A DNA stretch of 64,000 bases from Siphonodentalium dalli (taxonomy: Eukaryota; Mollusca; Scaphopoda; Gadilida; Siphonodentaliidae), in NCBI GenBank assembly GCA_032622095.1, contig CP136061.1, forward strand, positions 122,960,754-123,024,753, read 5' to 3'. This document shows positions 11,398-21,541 of the stretch, piece after piece (the stretch's first letter is position 1; each line of letters begins with the position of its first letter). The notes beneath the pieces were generated by a model that did not search any database, was not told where the DNA came from, and worked only from the letters and a program-made list of their open reading frames with translations. A program made the position numbers and the translations under genes.

Positions 11398-12030
11398 TAT
11401 ACGCCCGTTTGAAAAAACGGCCGTATTATAGTATTGGTCCGTCCGTCCGTCCGGGCGTCCGTTAACCTGGTTTCCGGATGATAACTTTAGTTAGAGTGAA
11501 CCAAATTTAATAAAATTTGGTATGTGGGTTTATTAGCCAAAAAGTAAGTTCAAGTTCGAATTTGGGTTCCGCCCGCCAATTTTCACCAGAGTTATGCCCC
11601 TTATTTGATGTTTTTTTACTTAGAAAATCCTTGAAATTTGTTGTCCGGATGATAACTTTAGTATAGTTTATCGGAATGAATCCAAATTTGGTATATTACT
11701 TTCTCCCACCAAAACACAGGTCAAGTTCGAACTTGGGTTCTGTCCGACCATTTTTGGCAGAGTTATGCCCCTTTTTCGACTCAGAAAATTCAGTTTTTCT
11801 TATGTTTTTTGGTTTCCGGATGATAACTCGATTTTGGAATGTTTATACGCAAAACCAGTTTTTTTGTGGATTACATATATCGAAATACAACTCAAGTATA
11901 TATTGGATTGAATTTGTCTTCTATCTCTCAGGCTTCCATCCATCTGCCTGTTGGGATGTCTATCCATTAGTCTATCAACAATTGTTTTCTTCTCCATATT
12001 AAAGACGGAATGTGTTTATATATTTCAGTG
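11398..12030 (+). mobile_element. HEL-D element start (ACGCCCG family) inserted in FB-1
   Basis: The 5' hairpin TATACGCCCGTTT...AAACGGCCGTATTA (11398-11430) leads into GTCCGTCCGTCCGTCC. Direct repeats anchored on CCGGATGATAACTTTAG occur at 11474, 11645 and 11816, a 171-bp period; each has ACCAAATTTGGTAT-like, TCAAGTTCGAA and GAGTTATGCCCC. I cannot find its 3' end before HEL-C-like sequence takes over. The 108-aa and 65-aa ORFs inside are repeat translations. Confidence 0.65.
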
Positions 12031-12186
12031 TGCATGTTCCCTAGGTGTCTCACAATCAGATTTGTTCAATTAAGTTCATCAGATCAAATAGGTGTGAAGC
12101 CAGGGCCATAACTCTTTCCCTCCATAGTAATTGTTAAAACAGTTTTTTTTTTTCCAAGAACCATTGGGCCTATATAGCTTATATTT
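12031..12186 (+). mobile_element. HEL-C-like fragment
   Basis: ATGTTCCCTAGGTGTCTCAC, CAGATTTGTTCAA and GAAGCCAGGGCCATAACTCT repeat the block at 10365-10460. It lies inside the split FB-1 copy, downstream of HEL-D. Confidence 0.55.
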
Positions 12187-12278
12187 GGTATCCCAGATGG
12201 TGAATTCGTGATGTTAGTCCACCTTGCGGAATACTGTCATTAAATTCACCTGCAAAGGTCAGACACACTAAATACAGA
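12187..12278. mobile_element. FB-1, right part of the interrupted copy
   Basis: CCCAGATGGTGAATTCGTGA pairs with TCATTAAATTCACCTGCAAA to give the right hairpin. GTCAGACACACTAAATAC is the right terminal repeat. Together with 11087-11397 it forms one FB-1 element split by about 790 bp. Confidence 0.7.
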
Positions 12279-13145
12279 CTCAGCTGTTCCAATATTAGTT
12301 TCTTAACCACCACTTATCCAGGTGAAATCATACCTGATTTTTCAAAGAAAAATTGGGGGGATATTCATATTACTAGATGAATGGATCTCATAGATGGGGA
12401 TTCACATTTGTCTCCTCTATGCTTTTTGGTACTGGTATAATAATATTGATTTCTAGACAGCCTGGTGGGGGCAATGTTTGAGGCAATGGGGAGGGAGTGA
12501 AGAGGGGTGGAGATTTGACCCCCTACTTTGGTCAAAAGTTAAACAGTTAAAAATTTCATGCCTGATACTACATTAGTTGTAGATTAGATGTTTACACCAA
12601 AAATAAGTTAGAATTGTTCTCTTAGTTTGGTTTTATTTTCCATGTTCCTACTTCAGGTTAAACTGTTGGACCGAATTTGTCACAAATTTTAACTTTATGG
12701 GGGGTATCAGGTTGGTAATTTTCAAACGTTTGAGAGCTTGAAGTACTGCATGGTACCAGTCATAAAATTCAACCTAAGAGGGATGTACAAAAGGATTTTT
12801 GTGAACTTAGTACTGTGGTATGGTTGTCTTTAAAAGGTAAGAGGTTGGAGATTTGTCGGTGGTGTGCAATTAGAAATTTCAAGGTTAAGAGCCTTGCTCA
12901 TCTGAGAACTTCCAGCTATGTCCATGTTTAGAACTACTTGTCTTAAGTGATTTTGTCAAGTACTGACTCTTGTAGTCTTCAGAGTCCCCTGTCTTCTCAG
13001 TCTTTACAGTCTGGTGAGCGACCCACAGTCTTTGACTGTCTTGTTTTTTGTAGGGCTCGCTTTCAGCTTATAATTAAGTTCAACAAATTATCTTACACTG
13101 TTCATTTTACTAATGAGCCGAACAGCCCTATAGATAACTCATTAA
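12279..13145. other. Unique stretch, no gene recognised
   Basis: Contains short G-rich patches (12354, 12470-12520) and GGGGGGTATCAGG at 12698, which only weakly resembles HEL-B ends. The 67-aa ORF at 12947 has no recognisable motif. Confidence 0.4.
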
Positions 13146-13536
13146 TTTAACCCCAGGGGCGCCGGAAGAGGGGGGCAGAGGGGGGGGCAGCTGACCCCCC
13201 TGCCCTTAACCAAGGGTGGCGAGCGGGGGCAGGACTTGCCCTTTTTCTGGAGACAGAAAATGCTTTTTGTGTGTTTAATCTCGTGTTTTTATAGCAAAAT
13301 GTGACTTTGGGTCCAAATACCACCAATTTCACAAGGAATATTAATTTTTTGTCAATTTTATCACAAAACGGCCATAAAAACCGACAAATACCATTAAAAT
13401 AGGGATTTTTGCCACAATGAATTTATGGTTATTTTCCCGAGTTTGCGGAGAAAATGCCCTTTTTTGCGGAAAAGTGCCCTTTTTGTAGGCTCTGCCCCCC
13501 CTGCCCTTGGATGCTTCTGGCGCCCCTGTTTAACCC
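13146..13536. mobile_element. hAT-type non-autonomous element with 8-bp TSD
   Basis: The element proper is 13154-13528 (375 bp). The terminal inverted repeats are CAGGGGCGCCGGAAG and, inverted, CAGGGGCGCCAGAAG. They are flanked by a perfect 8-bp duplication, TTTAACCC, at 13146-13153 and 13529-13536. An 8-bp TSD with CAGGG-type ends is characteristic of hAT transposons. The subterminal regions are G-rich on one side (GGGGGGCAGAGGGGGG) and C-rich on the other, so the element can fold back. There is no transposase ORF. It landed in the first bases of the TTAA-1 copy that follows. Confidence 0.85.
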
Positions 13537-13993
13537 TTCCATGACTGGAGCTTCCTGAAATTTAGTGAAAAACCCTCTGCCAATGCATTCTCTCATGTAC
13601 AGTGTATTAAATGGACTCGCCAGCTACAGTAATGCCCTAAGTAATCGACCCCTTAACCACAGCAGAACTATGGGTAACTTTTCAGGTTTTAGTCGGAAAT
13701 ATGGCTTGTTGCCATTCATCGGAAAGCTTTCCGATGAATGGCAACAAGCCATATTTTTCCGACTAATCCTGAAAAGTTACCCATAATTCTGCTGTGGTTA
13801 AGGGGTCGATTACTTAGGGCATTACTGTATGTGAGTCTCGCATTTATAAGAGAATACATTGTCCTAACAATAGATGCCTTGACCTTGTAAGCCAATGCAT
13901 TCTCTTATATATGTGAGGTGCAAATATAAGAGAATGAACTGGCACATGGTCTTTAATGCTGCACCAATGCAGCTCCTGTCATGAAAGGGTTAA
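13530..13993. mobile_element. TTAA-1 copy 4, hosting TA-1 and hit by hAT
   Basis: The ends are TTAACCCTTCCATGACTGGA and CTGTCATGAAAGGGTTAA. The first hairpin module is split after CATTCTCTCATGTA by the TA-1 element at 13625-13829 and resumes as TGAGTCTCGCATTTATAAGA. The left end is also the hAT target. The insertion order is TTAA-1 first, then hAT and TA-1. Confidence 0.85.
13625..13829. mobile_element. TA-1 foldback MITE, copy 1 (nested)
   Basis: TA-1 is a nearly perfect palindrome. The ends are TACAGTAATGCCCTAA and TTAGGGCATTACTGTA, which reads as a TA duplication plus a CAGTAATGCCC terminal repeat, as in Tc1/mariner-type MITEs. The arms continue with CCTTAACCACAGCAG, TTTTCAGGATTTAGTCGGAA and GCCATTCATCGGAAAGCT, meeting in the middle. 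This copy has both arms. Fourteen copies occur in the window, several with only one arm. Confidence 0.9.
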
Positions 13994-14645
13994 AAGAGTT
14001 TCTCTGTCTGCCATCTGCTTATAGTAGAGAGGTTTAGATTTACGAAACTTAAGCATAACAGATGATATATAGTTATTTTGAGTCTGAGGCAGGAAGGTAT
14101 TATCCAAACTCCATACAGCGCCCTCTACGCTATCGTTGCGATATATTAAACACTGCCATATTAGGATGTTACTATGCAGACGATAAATCAATTTTTACAT
14201 GTCGTCGCGGAACTGTATTTAGTCACATATTATCTTGTTTTGACCACCAAATTTGTTTTAAAGTTTGCAATAATGGTAATTCTTTCGGTATTGATAAGAA
14301 AAATATGAACTGAGCCAGACATAGACAATTTTAATCCTAAAACATAAGAGCTAAAAACACCTAAGAATTCCTTACCAATTAATGTCCTTATGGCAGTGGT
14401 ATCTCAGCGGAGCGGTGAGAGATAACTCTGTCTGGAGTTTGGGTATTATCCAGTAGTCAGATGGCAATATTCTATTTTCAAATGAATTAAGTCTGTGCAA
14501 CATGTATTAACACAGTGATTCAGTTAGTTGTCAATGATGCACAAAATATGCCATATTGAAGACTGCACTAAATATAAGGCCACTACTTGTGCATAACAAT
14601 TCACATTCGGTGTTGTGCACAGTTTCTAAACAGACTATAGTTGTT
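13994..14645. other. Mostly unique; weak inverted repeat
   Basis: GGTATTATCCAAACTCCATA (14096) is inverted as CTGGAGTTTGGGTATTATCC (14433), so 14060-14470 may be a decayed inverted-repeat element. No terminal duplication is clear. Confidence 0.35.
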
Positions 14646-15199
14646 CTTTGATCAGCACAATCTCTCACCACACTATGACGAACATTTAATAGATGTATGA
14701 TCGGCACAATCTCCACGACACTATGACGAATATTAGATGTATGATCGGCACAATCTCTCACCACACTATGACGAATATTAGATGTATGATCACCACAATC
14801 TCTCACGACACTATGACAAATATTAGATGTATGATCGACACAATCTCTCACGACACTATGACAAATATTAGATGTATGATCAGCACAATCTCTCACGACA
14901 CTGTGACGAATATTAGATGTATGATCGGCACAATCTCTCACCACACTATCACGAATATTAGATGTATGATCAGCACAATCTCTCACCACACTATGACAAA
15001 TATTAGATGTATTATCGGCACAATCTCTCACGACACTATGACAAATATTAGATGTATGATCGCCACAAATCTCTCGCCACACTATGACGAACATTTAATA
15101 GATGTATGATCCGCACAATCTCTCACCACACTATGACGAATATTAGATGTATGATCGGCACAATCTCTCACCACACTATGACAAATATTAGATGTATTA
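14646..15199. repeat. 45-bp minisatellite, about 12 units
   Basis: The unit reads GATCGGCACAATCTCTCACC, ACACTATGACGAATATTAGA, TGTAT. Variation is mostly single substitutions (CACCAC/CACGAC, GACGAA/GACAAA). Two units (first, and near 15088) have a 4-bp insert, AACATTTAATAG. Because 45 is a multiple of three, both strands stay open (187 aa minus, 138 aa plus, each a 15-residue repeat). This alone explains the long ORFs. Confidence 0.95.
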
Positions 15200-16041
15200 T
15201 AAAGTTATTATACAATGTGTGTATGGTATATGTTTTCCTTTTACGAGTCCAGGTTGTGTTGTGAGTCCAATATGACTTTTCGCCACAACCTGGACGAGCA
15301 CAAGAACACACATACTGTACACAACATTGTTTAATGAAATTTTTATTTTTCATCTGCATGTTTATCCAATTGACGTCACCTAGTCCTGATAACTTTTATG
15401 CAAGTCATATTGGACTCGATTAGAGTCCAATATCACTTTCGGAAGTCCAATATGACTTTTTCCTGGATTATCATGTGATGGCTTTTGCCAATCAGAAATA
15501 TTAACTAGCTGATGTGCCCCGACTTAAGGCTATTTAGGGATTTCTTTGTGATCGCCTCCGTCTGGGCAGAATATACAGCGTCGGTCCAGAAACATGCCTA
15601 TATGAGCGAGGTCAAGGTCAAGGACACAGTCGCACATGAAATTGACCTGTCGGTATTGTTCCCAGGATTAAAGTAGTCCTACACACCAAATTTTATCAGA
15701 TCATGCAGTCAAGCAGTTTTCAAGTCTATAAGACACATACATACACACACACAGACAGACATATAGACAGAAGTTCCAAAATATATAATAGATTGAGGGA
15801 TGGATAATAAAGTTTGATATTTCTTAACAGGCAAGGTTAGAAGTTTCCAATCTAAACCTCTCTAGTGTATGAATATATACTCTAACTTTAGCATTGAATG
15901 GTACACAATAAATATTAAGTCTTTTTTAGCTCCCCTCATCAGAAGTTATTTAATACACAGTAGTAAATCTGAACCTGGCAAACGATGTTCTCACAGGTTT
16001 GCTATGAACAATGTACAAGACATATCCGAAGTTATATAAAG
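15200..16041. other. Unique region with short symmetric motifs
   Basis: GAGTCCAATATGACTTT or its inverse occurs four times (15266, 15404, 15424, 15446), and CCAGGTTGTG / CACAACCTGG form a hairpin at 15251-15296. An ACACAC/ACAGACAG microsatellite lies at 15735-15765. There is no gene. Confidence 0.45.
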
Positions 16042-16195
16042 TACAGAAATGCCCTAAATAATGGACTCCTTAACCACAGCAGAATTTTGAGAGCTTTCCA
16101 ATGAATGGCAACAAGTCATATTTCCAACTAAATCCTGAAAAATTACCCGTAATTCTGCTGTGGTTAAGGAGTTGATTATTTAGGGCATTACTGTA
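16042..16195. mobile_element. TA-1 copy 2, left arm shortened
   Basis: The left arm runs only to CACAGCAGAATTTTG, then joins GAGAGCTTTCC, the centre. The right arm is complete and ends TTAGGGCATTACTGTA. Confidence 0.85.
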
Positions 16196-16633
16196 CAAGC
16201 ATATAGAGTAGTATTTCTCAATGAATAACAATTTTGTTAATTGTAACCAATCACAACATGGGTGGCCAAATTCATCTGTTATATAACCATGCGTGAACAT
16301 AGACTGAATGAAAAAGTTTTTTTTTAAAGTCTTGACGCGGACAGGTTTAAAAAATCTTTAGATGTTTAAGTGCAGATTGTTTTAACAGTTGGTAATTAGC
16401 ATGCGTAGAATGCAAACATGTTAGTTCATCTCTTATTTTTATTTTGACTTCTGCTCCTCTTATACAAGAATAAAAGTAGAGTTTTCAGTGCCTTGGCATG
16501 AGTTGTGTTGATGTTTGGAAACATATGCTATTGAACTGCCTGTTTGTTGGTTAAACACTTTTATAATGAGCTATCAGACAGTCTTAATGCAGCACCCATG
16601 CACCTGCTAATTTTTTCACTTGCAGAGTTTATG

Positions 16634-17406
16634 CAGTTCGCAAAGCCTGGATATAGTGTGTCTAACATTTGCAGAATTAGTTCTCCAGAGGGTGAATTTA
16701 GTGAAATTATCTCGCAAGGCATGCTAGCATCACCAAATTCACCCTCTGGGAACCTCATTCTGCTTTAGGCCTCAAGTTGCACTCAACTACCATGGGAGAC
16801 TTGGGAATAGATTGAAGTTCCCAGTTGATGTTGGTGATGTTTATCCTTTGGTCACCTCGATTATTCAATTTATCTTCTGCAAATGAGGTGATATAGAAAC
16901 TGAACAGAAGGGAAAAAGTAACTAAAAACCATGTTAATTTGAGACTATAGATACATCCCAGAAGATGAGGCCCAAGCAGATGAGCTCCCCAGATGGTGAA
17001 TATTGTGTCTGACGTTTACAGAAGTATAGGTCCCCATCGGGTGAATTTAGTGATGCTTTCCCACACGGTTGGCTAGCATCACCAAATTAACCCTCTGGAG
17101 ATCTCATTCTGATTTGGCGTCATCTTCTGCGAGGTATCTATAGTCTCAAATTAACATTGTTTTTAGTTACTTTTCCTTTCTATATGCCCTAATTTGCAGA
17201 AGATGAAATGCATAATCGAGGTGACTATAAATGGGAGACGCGATCATCAACTTCAACTGGGGTACTTCAATCTGATTCTAGTTCTCCCATAGCAGTTGAG
17301 CCCAAATCAGAATGAGGTTCCCAGATGCTAGCCCACCGTGCATCACTATATTCACCCTCTGGGGACCTCATTCTGCAAACGTCAGACACACTATTTCAAG
17401 CCCTTG
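16634..17406. mobile_element. FB-1, two overlapping copies
   Basis: The first copy (16634-17013) has CCTGGATATAGTGTGTCTAA, the left hairpin, a complete interior and the start of its right hairpin, then breaks at GTGTCTGACGTTTACAG. A second, reverse-ordered interior follows, ending GTCAGACACACTATTTCAAG at 17404. The 74-aa and 65-aa ORFs over 16544-16768 are on opposite strands of the hairpin. Confidence 0.75.
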
Positions 17407-17525
17407 AATAACACAGTTGTCTGGGCATGATCCTTGTAGGGTCCTGTGACTATTTTATTTCTGTTCAAACCAAATATGAAACCAAATCTACAAATAATTA
17501 CATCTTTATTTTTAGATCAAATACT

Positions 17526-18056
17526 CAGGGGGGGGGGGGATTTTTGTCCAGCCACGTATGCCCGGGTTGGTGGGTGGTCGATGGGACCAACAAACAATTT
17601 TTTCTGCAACTCAAATTTTTTTTTCCTGCAAGTTTTTTTTTACTGTTTTTGCAATGATTTTGGCTTAAAACACCTTAGAATAAGAGACATAATGTAATTC
17701 TCACTGCTAAACTGACTGCAGGCATTTATCGTGTTGTATTTTGTTGCAAATTTTGAAATCCAAGATGGCCGCTGGCAGCCATGTTTTTTTGGCCGAATGA
17801 CCCCAAAATGACTCGTTCCTATTTACATGTCAATGTTAACATCCATGACAAATAGTATGCACAGAAATTCATATACAGCTGTTTACAGTGAATTTCCCCC
17901 CGCAAATCTCTGTTTTAGTGTTAAAGGGGGGGGGTGTCCAAAAATGTTCGGAAAAACAGAAGAAAAAAATTTTGACGCAGGGGTGGTTGGGTCCCAACAA
18001 GGGTCAAAAAGTAAAAATTAGCATACGTGCCTGAAAAAAAATTCCGACCCCTCCTG
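17526..18056. mobile_element. Possible inverted-repeat element (CAGGGG/CCCCTCCTG ends)
   Basis: CAGGGGGGGGGGATTTTTGT, CACGTATGCCC and GGGACCAACAA on the left are mirrored by TTGGGTCCCAACAAGGGTCA, GCATACGTGCC and TTCCGACCCCTCCTG on the right. The flanks do not show a convincing duplication, so the superfamily is open. An unrelated HEL-A unit (17752-17855) lies inside. Confidence 0.45.
17752..17855 (-). mobile_element. Solitary HEL-A unit
   Basis: AATCCAAGATGGCCGCTGGC, GGCCGAATGACCCCAAAATG and CATGTCAATGTTAACATCCA are the reverse complement of one HEL-A core unit. Neither HEL-A end is present. Confidence 0.75.
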
Positions 18057-18640
18057 TGTGGTATTTCCTCTACCAGTAACACTATTGTCTCATGGCTAAA
18101 GTGATGATAAACCCTTACAAGCTGAAAACAAAAGCATGCATCTGAGTTGGTGTCGCCTGAGGCAGTTTATTATTAACTAGTTGAGGATGTAACTTTGAGA
18201 ATTGACCTGGGCTTGCATGCCCTGTAAGGAAACTATGGAATTAATTGCATTTTGCGACACATAATGCAATGATCATGCAATGAGATTGGGAAGTGTAATA
18301 ATGTGCACCGTCCCTCCCAGCAAGAAATCCCGAAAGGATCCAATTATTTTACTCTTATCTGACTAGAATAACGTGATTAAGGTCTAACATTGCCTGGTGG
18401 CTGTGGGCGTAATGTGGCTAAAAGATAACAACCTTGTTCACACCCCAGCCTCCTTCTTGGTGCCGCGCTTTAATCTCATATTTTAATAGGGGATATTAGA
18501 CACTTTTAGGCTATTTCAAATAGAGTTTTGTCGTGAAAATATGCCCTTGATTAAGCTGGATTGAGGGATTTTTATATCATGATTCATTGAATATGGGTAT
18601 CTAGTTCAGTAGCACAGGGGACTGCGGACAATTTTTAAGG
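18057..18640. other. No feature recognised
   Basis: Unique-looking sequence without ORFs above 60 codons. Confidence 0.45.
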
Positions 18641-18785
18641 GGCCTAAATTATGTATTTAGGTGGTGCCCATCTCTGGAATATTATAAAGTCTGGCTGATA
18701 TCTTGTTGGATTTGAATCCCCGACTGTGTTGAAGATGTAGCTGAGAGGTCGGTCAATTAACCGTCTGAGCCATCCACCCTGTCCA
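18640..18785 (-). mobile_element. tRNA-derived SINE
   Basis: On the minus strand, GGATGGCTCAGACGGTTAAT gives a pol III A box (TGGCTCAGACGG, 18761-18772). GGGGATTCAAATCC (18708-18721) gives a B box about 40 bp downstream. The tRNA-like head does not fold into a clean cloverleaf, and the sequence continues beyond the B box into a non-tRNA body. That fits a SINE better than a functional tRNA. The 3' end is not defined. Confidence 0.6.
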
Positions 18786-18810
18786 AAAGTAGCATCCTCA
18801 GAAATACATG

Positions 18811-18920
18811 TACAATAATGCCCATAAATAATCGACTCCTTAACCACAGCAGAATTATGGGTAATTTTTCAGGATTTAGTCAGAAATTTGGCTTGTTGCA
18901 ACAAGCCATATTTCCGACTG
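18811..18920. mobile_element. TA-1 copy 3, internally deleted
   Basis: It starts TACAATAATGCCCATAAATA. The left arm runs to GGCTTGTTG, then CAACAAGCCATATTTCCGAC, and stops against FB-1 sequence. The outer right arm is lost. Confidence 0.8.
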
Positions 18921-19262
18921 TCACCCTCTGGGGACCTCATTCTGCTTAGATCTCAACTACTATGGGGAGGCCTAGAATTAGATTAATGTTTCCCAGTTGA
19001 AGTTGGTGATGTTCACCCATAAGTCACCTCAATTTTGCATTTTATACTCTGCAAATTAGGGGATATAGAAACTGAACAGAAGGGAAAAAGTAACTAAAAG
19101 CACTGTTACTTGGAGACAAAGATACTTCCCAGAAGATGAAGCCTAAGCAGAATGAGGTCACCAGAGGGTTATTTTGGTGATGCTAGCCCACTGGGTGTGG
19201 TAGAATAACTAAATTCGTCCTCTGAGGTCCCTCATTCTGAAAATGTCAAGCACATTATTGAC
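18920..19262. mobile_element. FB-1, left end missing
   Basis: It begins TCACCCTCTGGGGACCTCAT. The complete interior (GAAACTGAACAGAAGGGAAA) and the right hairpin follow. It ends CAAGCACATTATTGACTGG, a diverged right terminus. Confidence 0.75.
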
Positions 19263-19279
19263 TGGAGTCATAAATTCAC

Positions 19280-19452
19280 TTTCATTATTCATGTACATGT
19301 AATTACCATGTTGTTTGCATAGTTCATAGATCACATGAGTGTGTTTTGCACTAATCCATGGCTCAAATTCATTCATTTGTTGTATATATTCTATTGAGTA
19401 TAAAAGGAGATGGTCCCATAAATGGCTGGATATAGTGTACAGTACCTCTTTA
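19280..19452. repeat. Dispersed repeat, copy 1
   Basis: TAATTACCATGTTGTTTGCA, CCATGGCTCAAATTCATTCA, GGAGATGGTCCCATAAATGG and TAGTGTACAGTACC align in order with 40240-40420. That second copy is followed by TTTAA, so this may be a degraded TTAA-type element. Confidence 0.65.
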
Positions 19453-19902
19453 AGTAAAAAATATAACAGTGTTTTGTCATATTTAGTTCTGTGTCATCAA
19501 TTTACTTCTATCAGCAAAGCTGTTTATATTTTCAATGGTTCTGGAAACGAAAAGCCAACAGATAAATTTGTTACCCCAAGCTGGTTAAAATATTATGTGT
19601 TTTTTTTTTAACAGAACTGTCCGGAAGCGAAAAATATCACATGAGGCCTATTAAAGACTGGCTCTAGCTGCTCCGAGTATCTGAATATTAATTATCCGTA
19701 CACTTGAAGAGTGAACCATTCTAATGTTAAATTTAGAACTGAATCAAGAGATTATGATTATTATTATTATAAAATTCATTTCAAACGCATTCCATAATCA
19801 ATTAGTTCCAATGCGCATTCAATATAGGAAAATCTCACAAAACATATAATACAATAAGTAATGCCTATGATTGTCACCACCCACATACAGCTAGCTAGAT
19901 CT
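19453..19902. other. No feature recognised
   Basis: AT-rich, with a short ATT microsatellite at 19756-19770. The 90-aa ORF overlapping this area has no recognisable motif. Confidence 0.4.
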
Positions 19903-20120
19903 TACAGTTGTTCTATAAAATAATCGACTGCTTAACCACAGCAGAATTATGGGTAACTTTTCAGGATTTAGTTGGAAATATGGCTTGTTGACATTCATCG
20001 GAAAGCTCTCAGTGAGAGCTTCCCGATGAATGGCAACAAACCATATTTCCGACTAAATCCTGAAAAGATACCCATAATTCTGCTGTGGTTAAGGAGTTGA
20101 TTATTTAGCGTATTACTGTA
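19903..20120. mobile_element. TA-1 copy 4, both arms
   Basis: It starts TACAGTTGTTCTATAAAATA (outer 15 bp diverged) and ends TTAGCGTATTACTGTA. Both arms are otherwise complete, with a short central CTCTCAGTGAGAG. Confidence 0.85.
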
Positions 20121-20370
20121 TACATCTCAAAACATAATTTGAAGAGATGATTCTTCACAGCCATATGGGAGTCCTTGGCTTCATCCAATCTTCGTATAAT
20201 ATATGGCAAGCAGTTCCACACATCAATACATGTTTTTTGAAAGCGCCTACGACCATATTTAACATTGGTCTTGGCAATGTCCTTCAAGTATAATTCACTG
20301 GCAGTGGATCCAGTGAAATGACATGTACTCACAATAAACATATCTTGTATATAAGAAGGCATATTATGAT
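20105..20370 (-). pseudogene. LINE reverse transcriptase C-terminal remnant
   Basis: About 88 codons end in a stop at 20105. The translation contains ASELYLKD, VKYGRRRFQKTCIDVWNCLP and a tail AVKNHLFK. The pattern K-Y-G-x-R-x-F...x-x-W-N-x-L-P is the conserved stretch near the C-terminus of many Jockey/CR1/I-group LINE ORF2 proteins, downstream of the RT domain. The upstream RT is missing because the TTAA-8 repeat begins at 20371. It overlaps the right end of TA-1 copy 4 by 16 bp, probably coincidentally. Dead fragment, not a host gene. Confidence 0.6.
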
Positions 20371-20565
20371 TTAAAGTGATGTGAAACACTCCGGTAGGGT
20401 GACCAAATAGAAATGTACATTAATCTTGTTCAAAGTAGGTATTTTTACAAATATTATATCCAAATTAACAATAAACACTGATTGATGATCGCCGATTGAT
20501 GCATCCCGAATCGAGTAGTAAATATTTACAATTTAGCATTGTTCAGACGAAGTTTTCTATGGAGT
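20371..20565 (+). mobile_element. TTAA-8, left half of an interrupted copy
   Basis: It starts TTAAAGTGATGTGAAACACT and runs to CTATGGAGT, where the 3.48-kb CACTG element begins. The right half is 24050-24181. Compare the uninterrupted copy at 4023-4407. Confidence 0.8.
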
Positions 20566-20661
20566 CACTGGGGCTCAACGATTCCTCGAGGATCGGATCT
20601 AACAGGTTTAAAATCGGATCTAACAGGACTTTGATTCCAACTCAACCAAGATTTTAATGCC

Positions 20662-20672
20662 AAAATGGCGGC
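20662..20672 (+). promoter_or_regulatory. YY1-like motif near the left end of the transposon
   Basis: AAAATGGCGGC is an exact match to the core of the animal YY1 site that often overlaps promoters. It lies about 57 bp inside the left terminal repeat. Any promoter activity is inference. Confidence 0.3.
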
Positions 20673-21135
20673 TTTTGTATGAAAATTGACAATAAATCTC
20701 TGAAAATTGTAAGTATGAGCACTATATTGGCTATTGGCCTGGCATATAATTAGTGAAATTCGATTGTAGTAACCCGAAGAACCTGTATATGACGTCTGGC
20801 AAAGATCTATGCCATTTATGCGCCTTAATTACGCTGAGATCAGTCAAAATCGATGGGGAAAAACAAAGCACCGAGGTTCAAGTCATATTGTTGAATGGGT
20901 ATAAATATGTATGGTAATAAAGTCCTATGCATAACGTGTTATTACTGTTCGAGTGCATATTGAAACAAAAATGAATTCAATTAGTTGTGAGTTTTTGTTT
21001 TAAACACTAATTTTAAAAGTATAACATCGGCTCCGACCCTAATTTTGATATATTCCGACCCCAATCTGTAGAAATTGATCGGCTCTGACTCTAACACACA
21101 TTAGAGCACAATCCCATTGTTGCAATCGTTCCCTG

Positions 21136-21541
21136 ATTTTTGGTAAAGCACACCGATTCCCAAGGCTGGCGAATGAATAGTTCAATGATTACCCCATTGT
21201 TAGGCACACGCAACTCACAACAGACAAATCGCACGGGCGCTCCGAATCAGCTTCAATTACCAGAGGCCACAGGGGCACGAACAGCGCTCTGCTTCCCCAA
21301 ACACACTGCCATTATACGCCGTTACTATCTATGCACCTCTAATATACTAAGCAGGCACATATATAGGGACGGCGTATAAGGGAAGTGCGGGTGGGGGATG
21401 CATGTCCTCTTGTATAATAACTGAAGCTATATTGAAACGACCGCGCGATTTGTTTGTTAAGAGTGGCGCGTGTCGAACAATGGGATATCACTGAAATATT
21501 AGTTTGCCAGCCTTGGGAATTGGGTGTGATTTACCAAAAAT
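21136..21541. mobile_element. Foldback MITE nested in the CACTG transposon
   Basis: The left arm TTTTTGGTAAAGCACACC, ATTCCCAAGGCTGGC continues through CCCATTGTT and ACAAATCGCAC. It is mirrored from 21541 by TTTACC, GGGTGTGA, GCCAGCCTTGGGAAT, AACAATGGGA and GCGCGATTTGTTTG. The arms exceed 100 bp at moderate divergence. The middle is GC-richer than the surroundings. The target duplication is not clear. Confidence 0.7.

Noticed and set aside
14531-15109. Long opposing ORFs of 187 and 138 aa as repeat proteins
   Set aside because: They translate a 45-bp minisatellite whose unit is a multiple of three; no signal peptide, no non-repetitive domain, and both strands are equally open.
14646-15199. 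CRISPR-like array (regular 45-bp units)
   Set aside because: Units are contiguous with no unique spacers, and the window is eukaryotic. The same holds for the 47-bp and 30-bp arrays.
18700-18785. Functional tRNA gene
   Set aside because: A and B boxes are recognisable but the stems do not pair well and the sequence continues into a longer repeat body; called a SINE instead.
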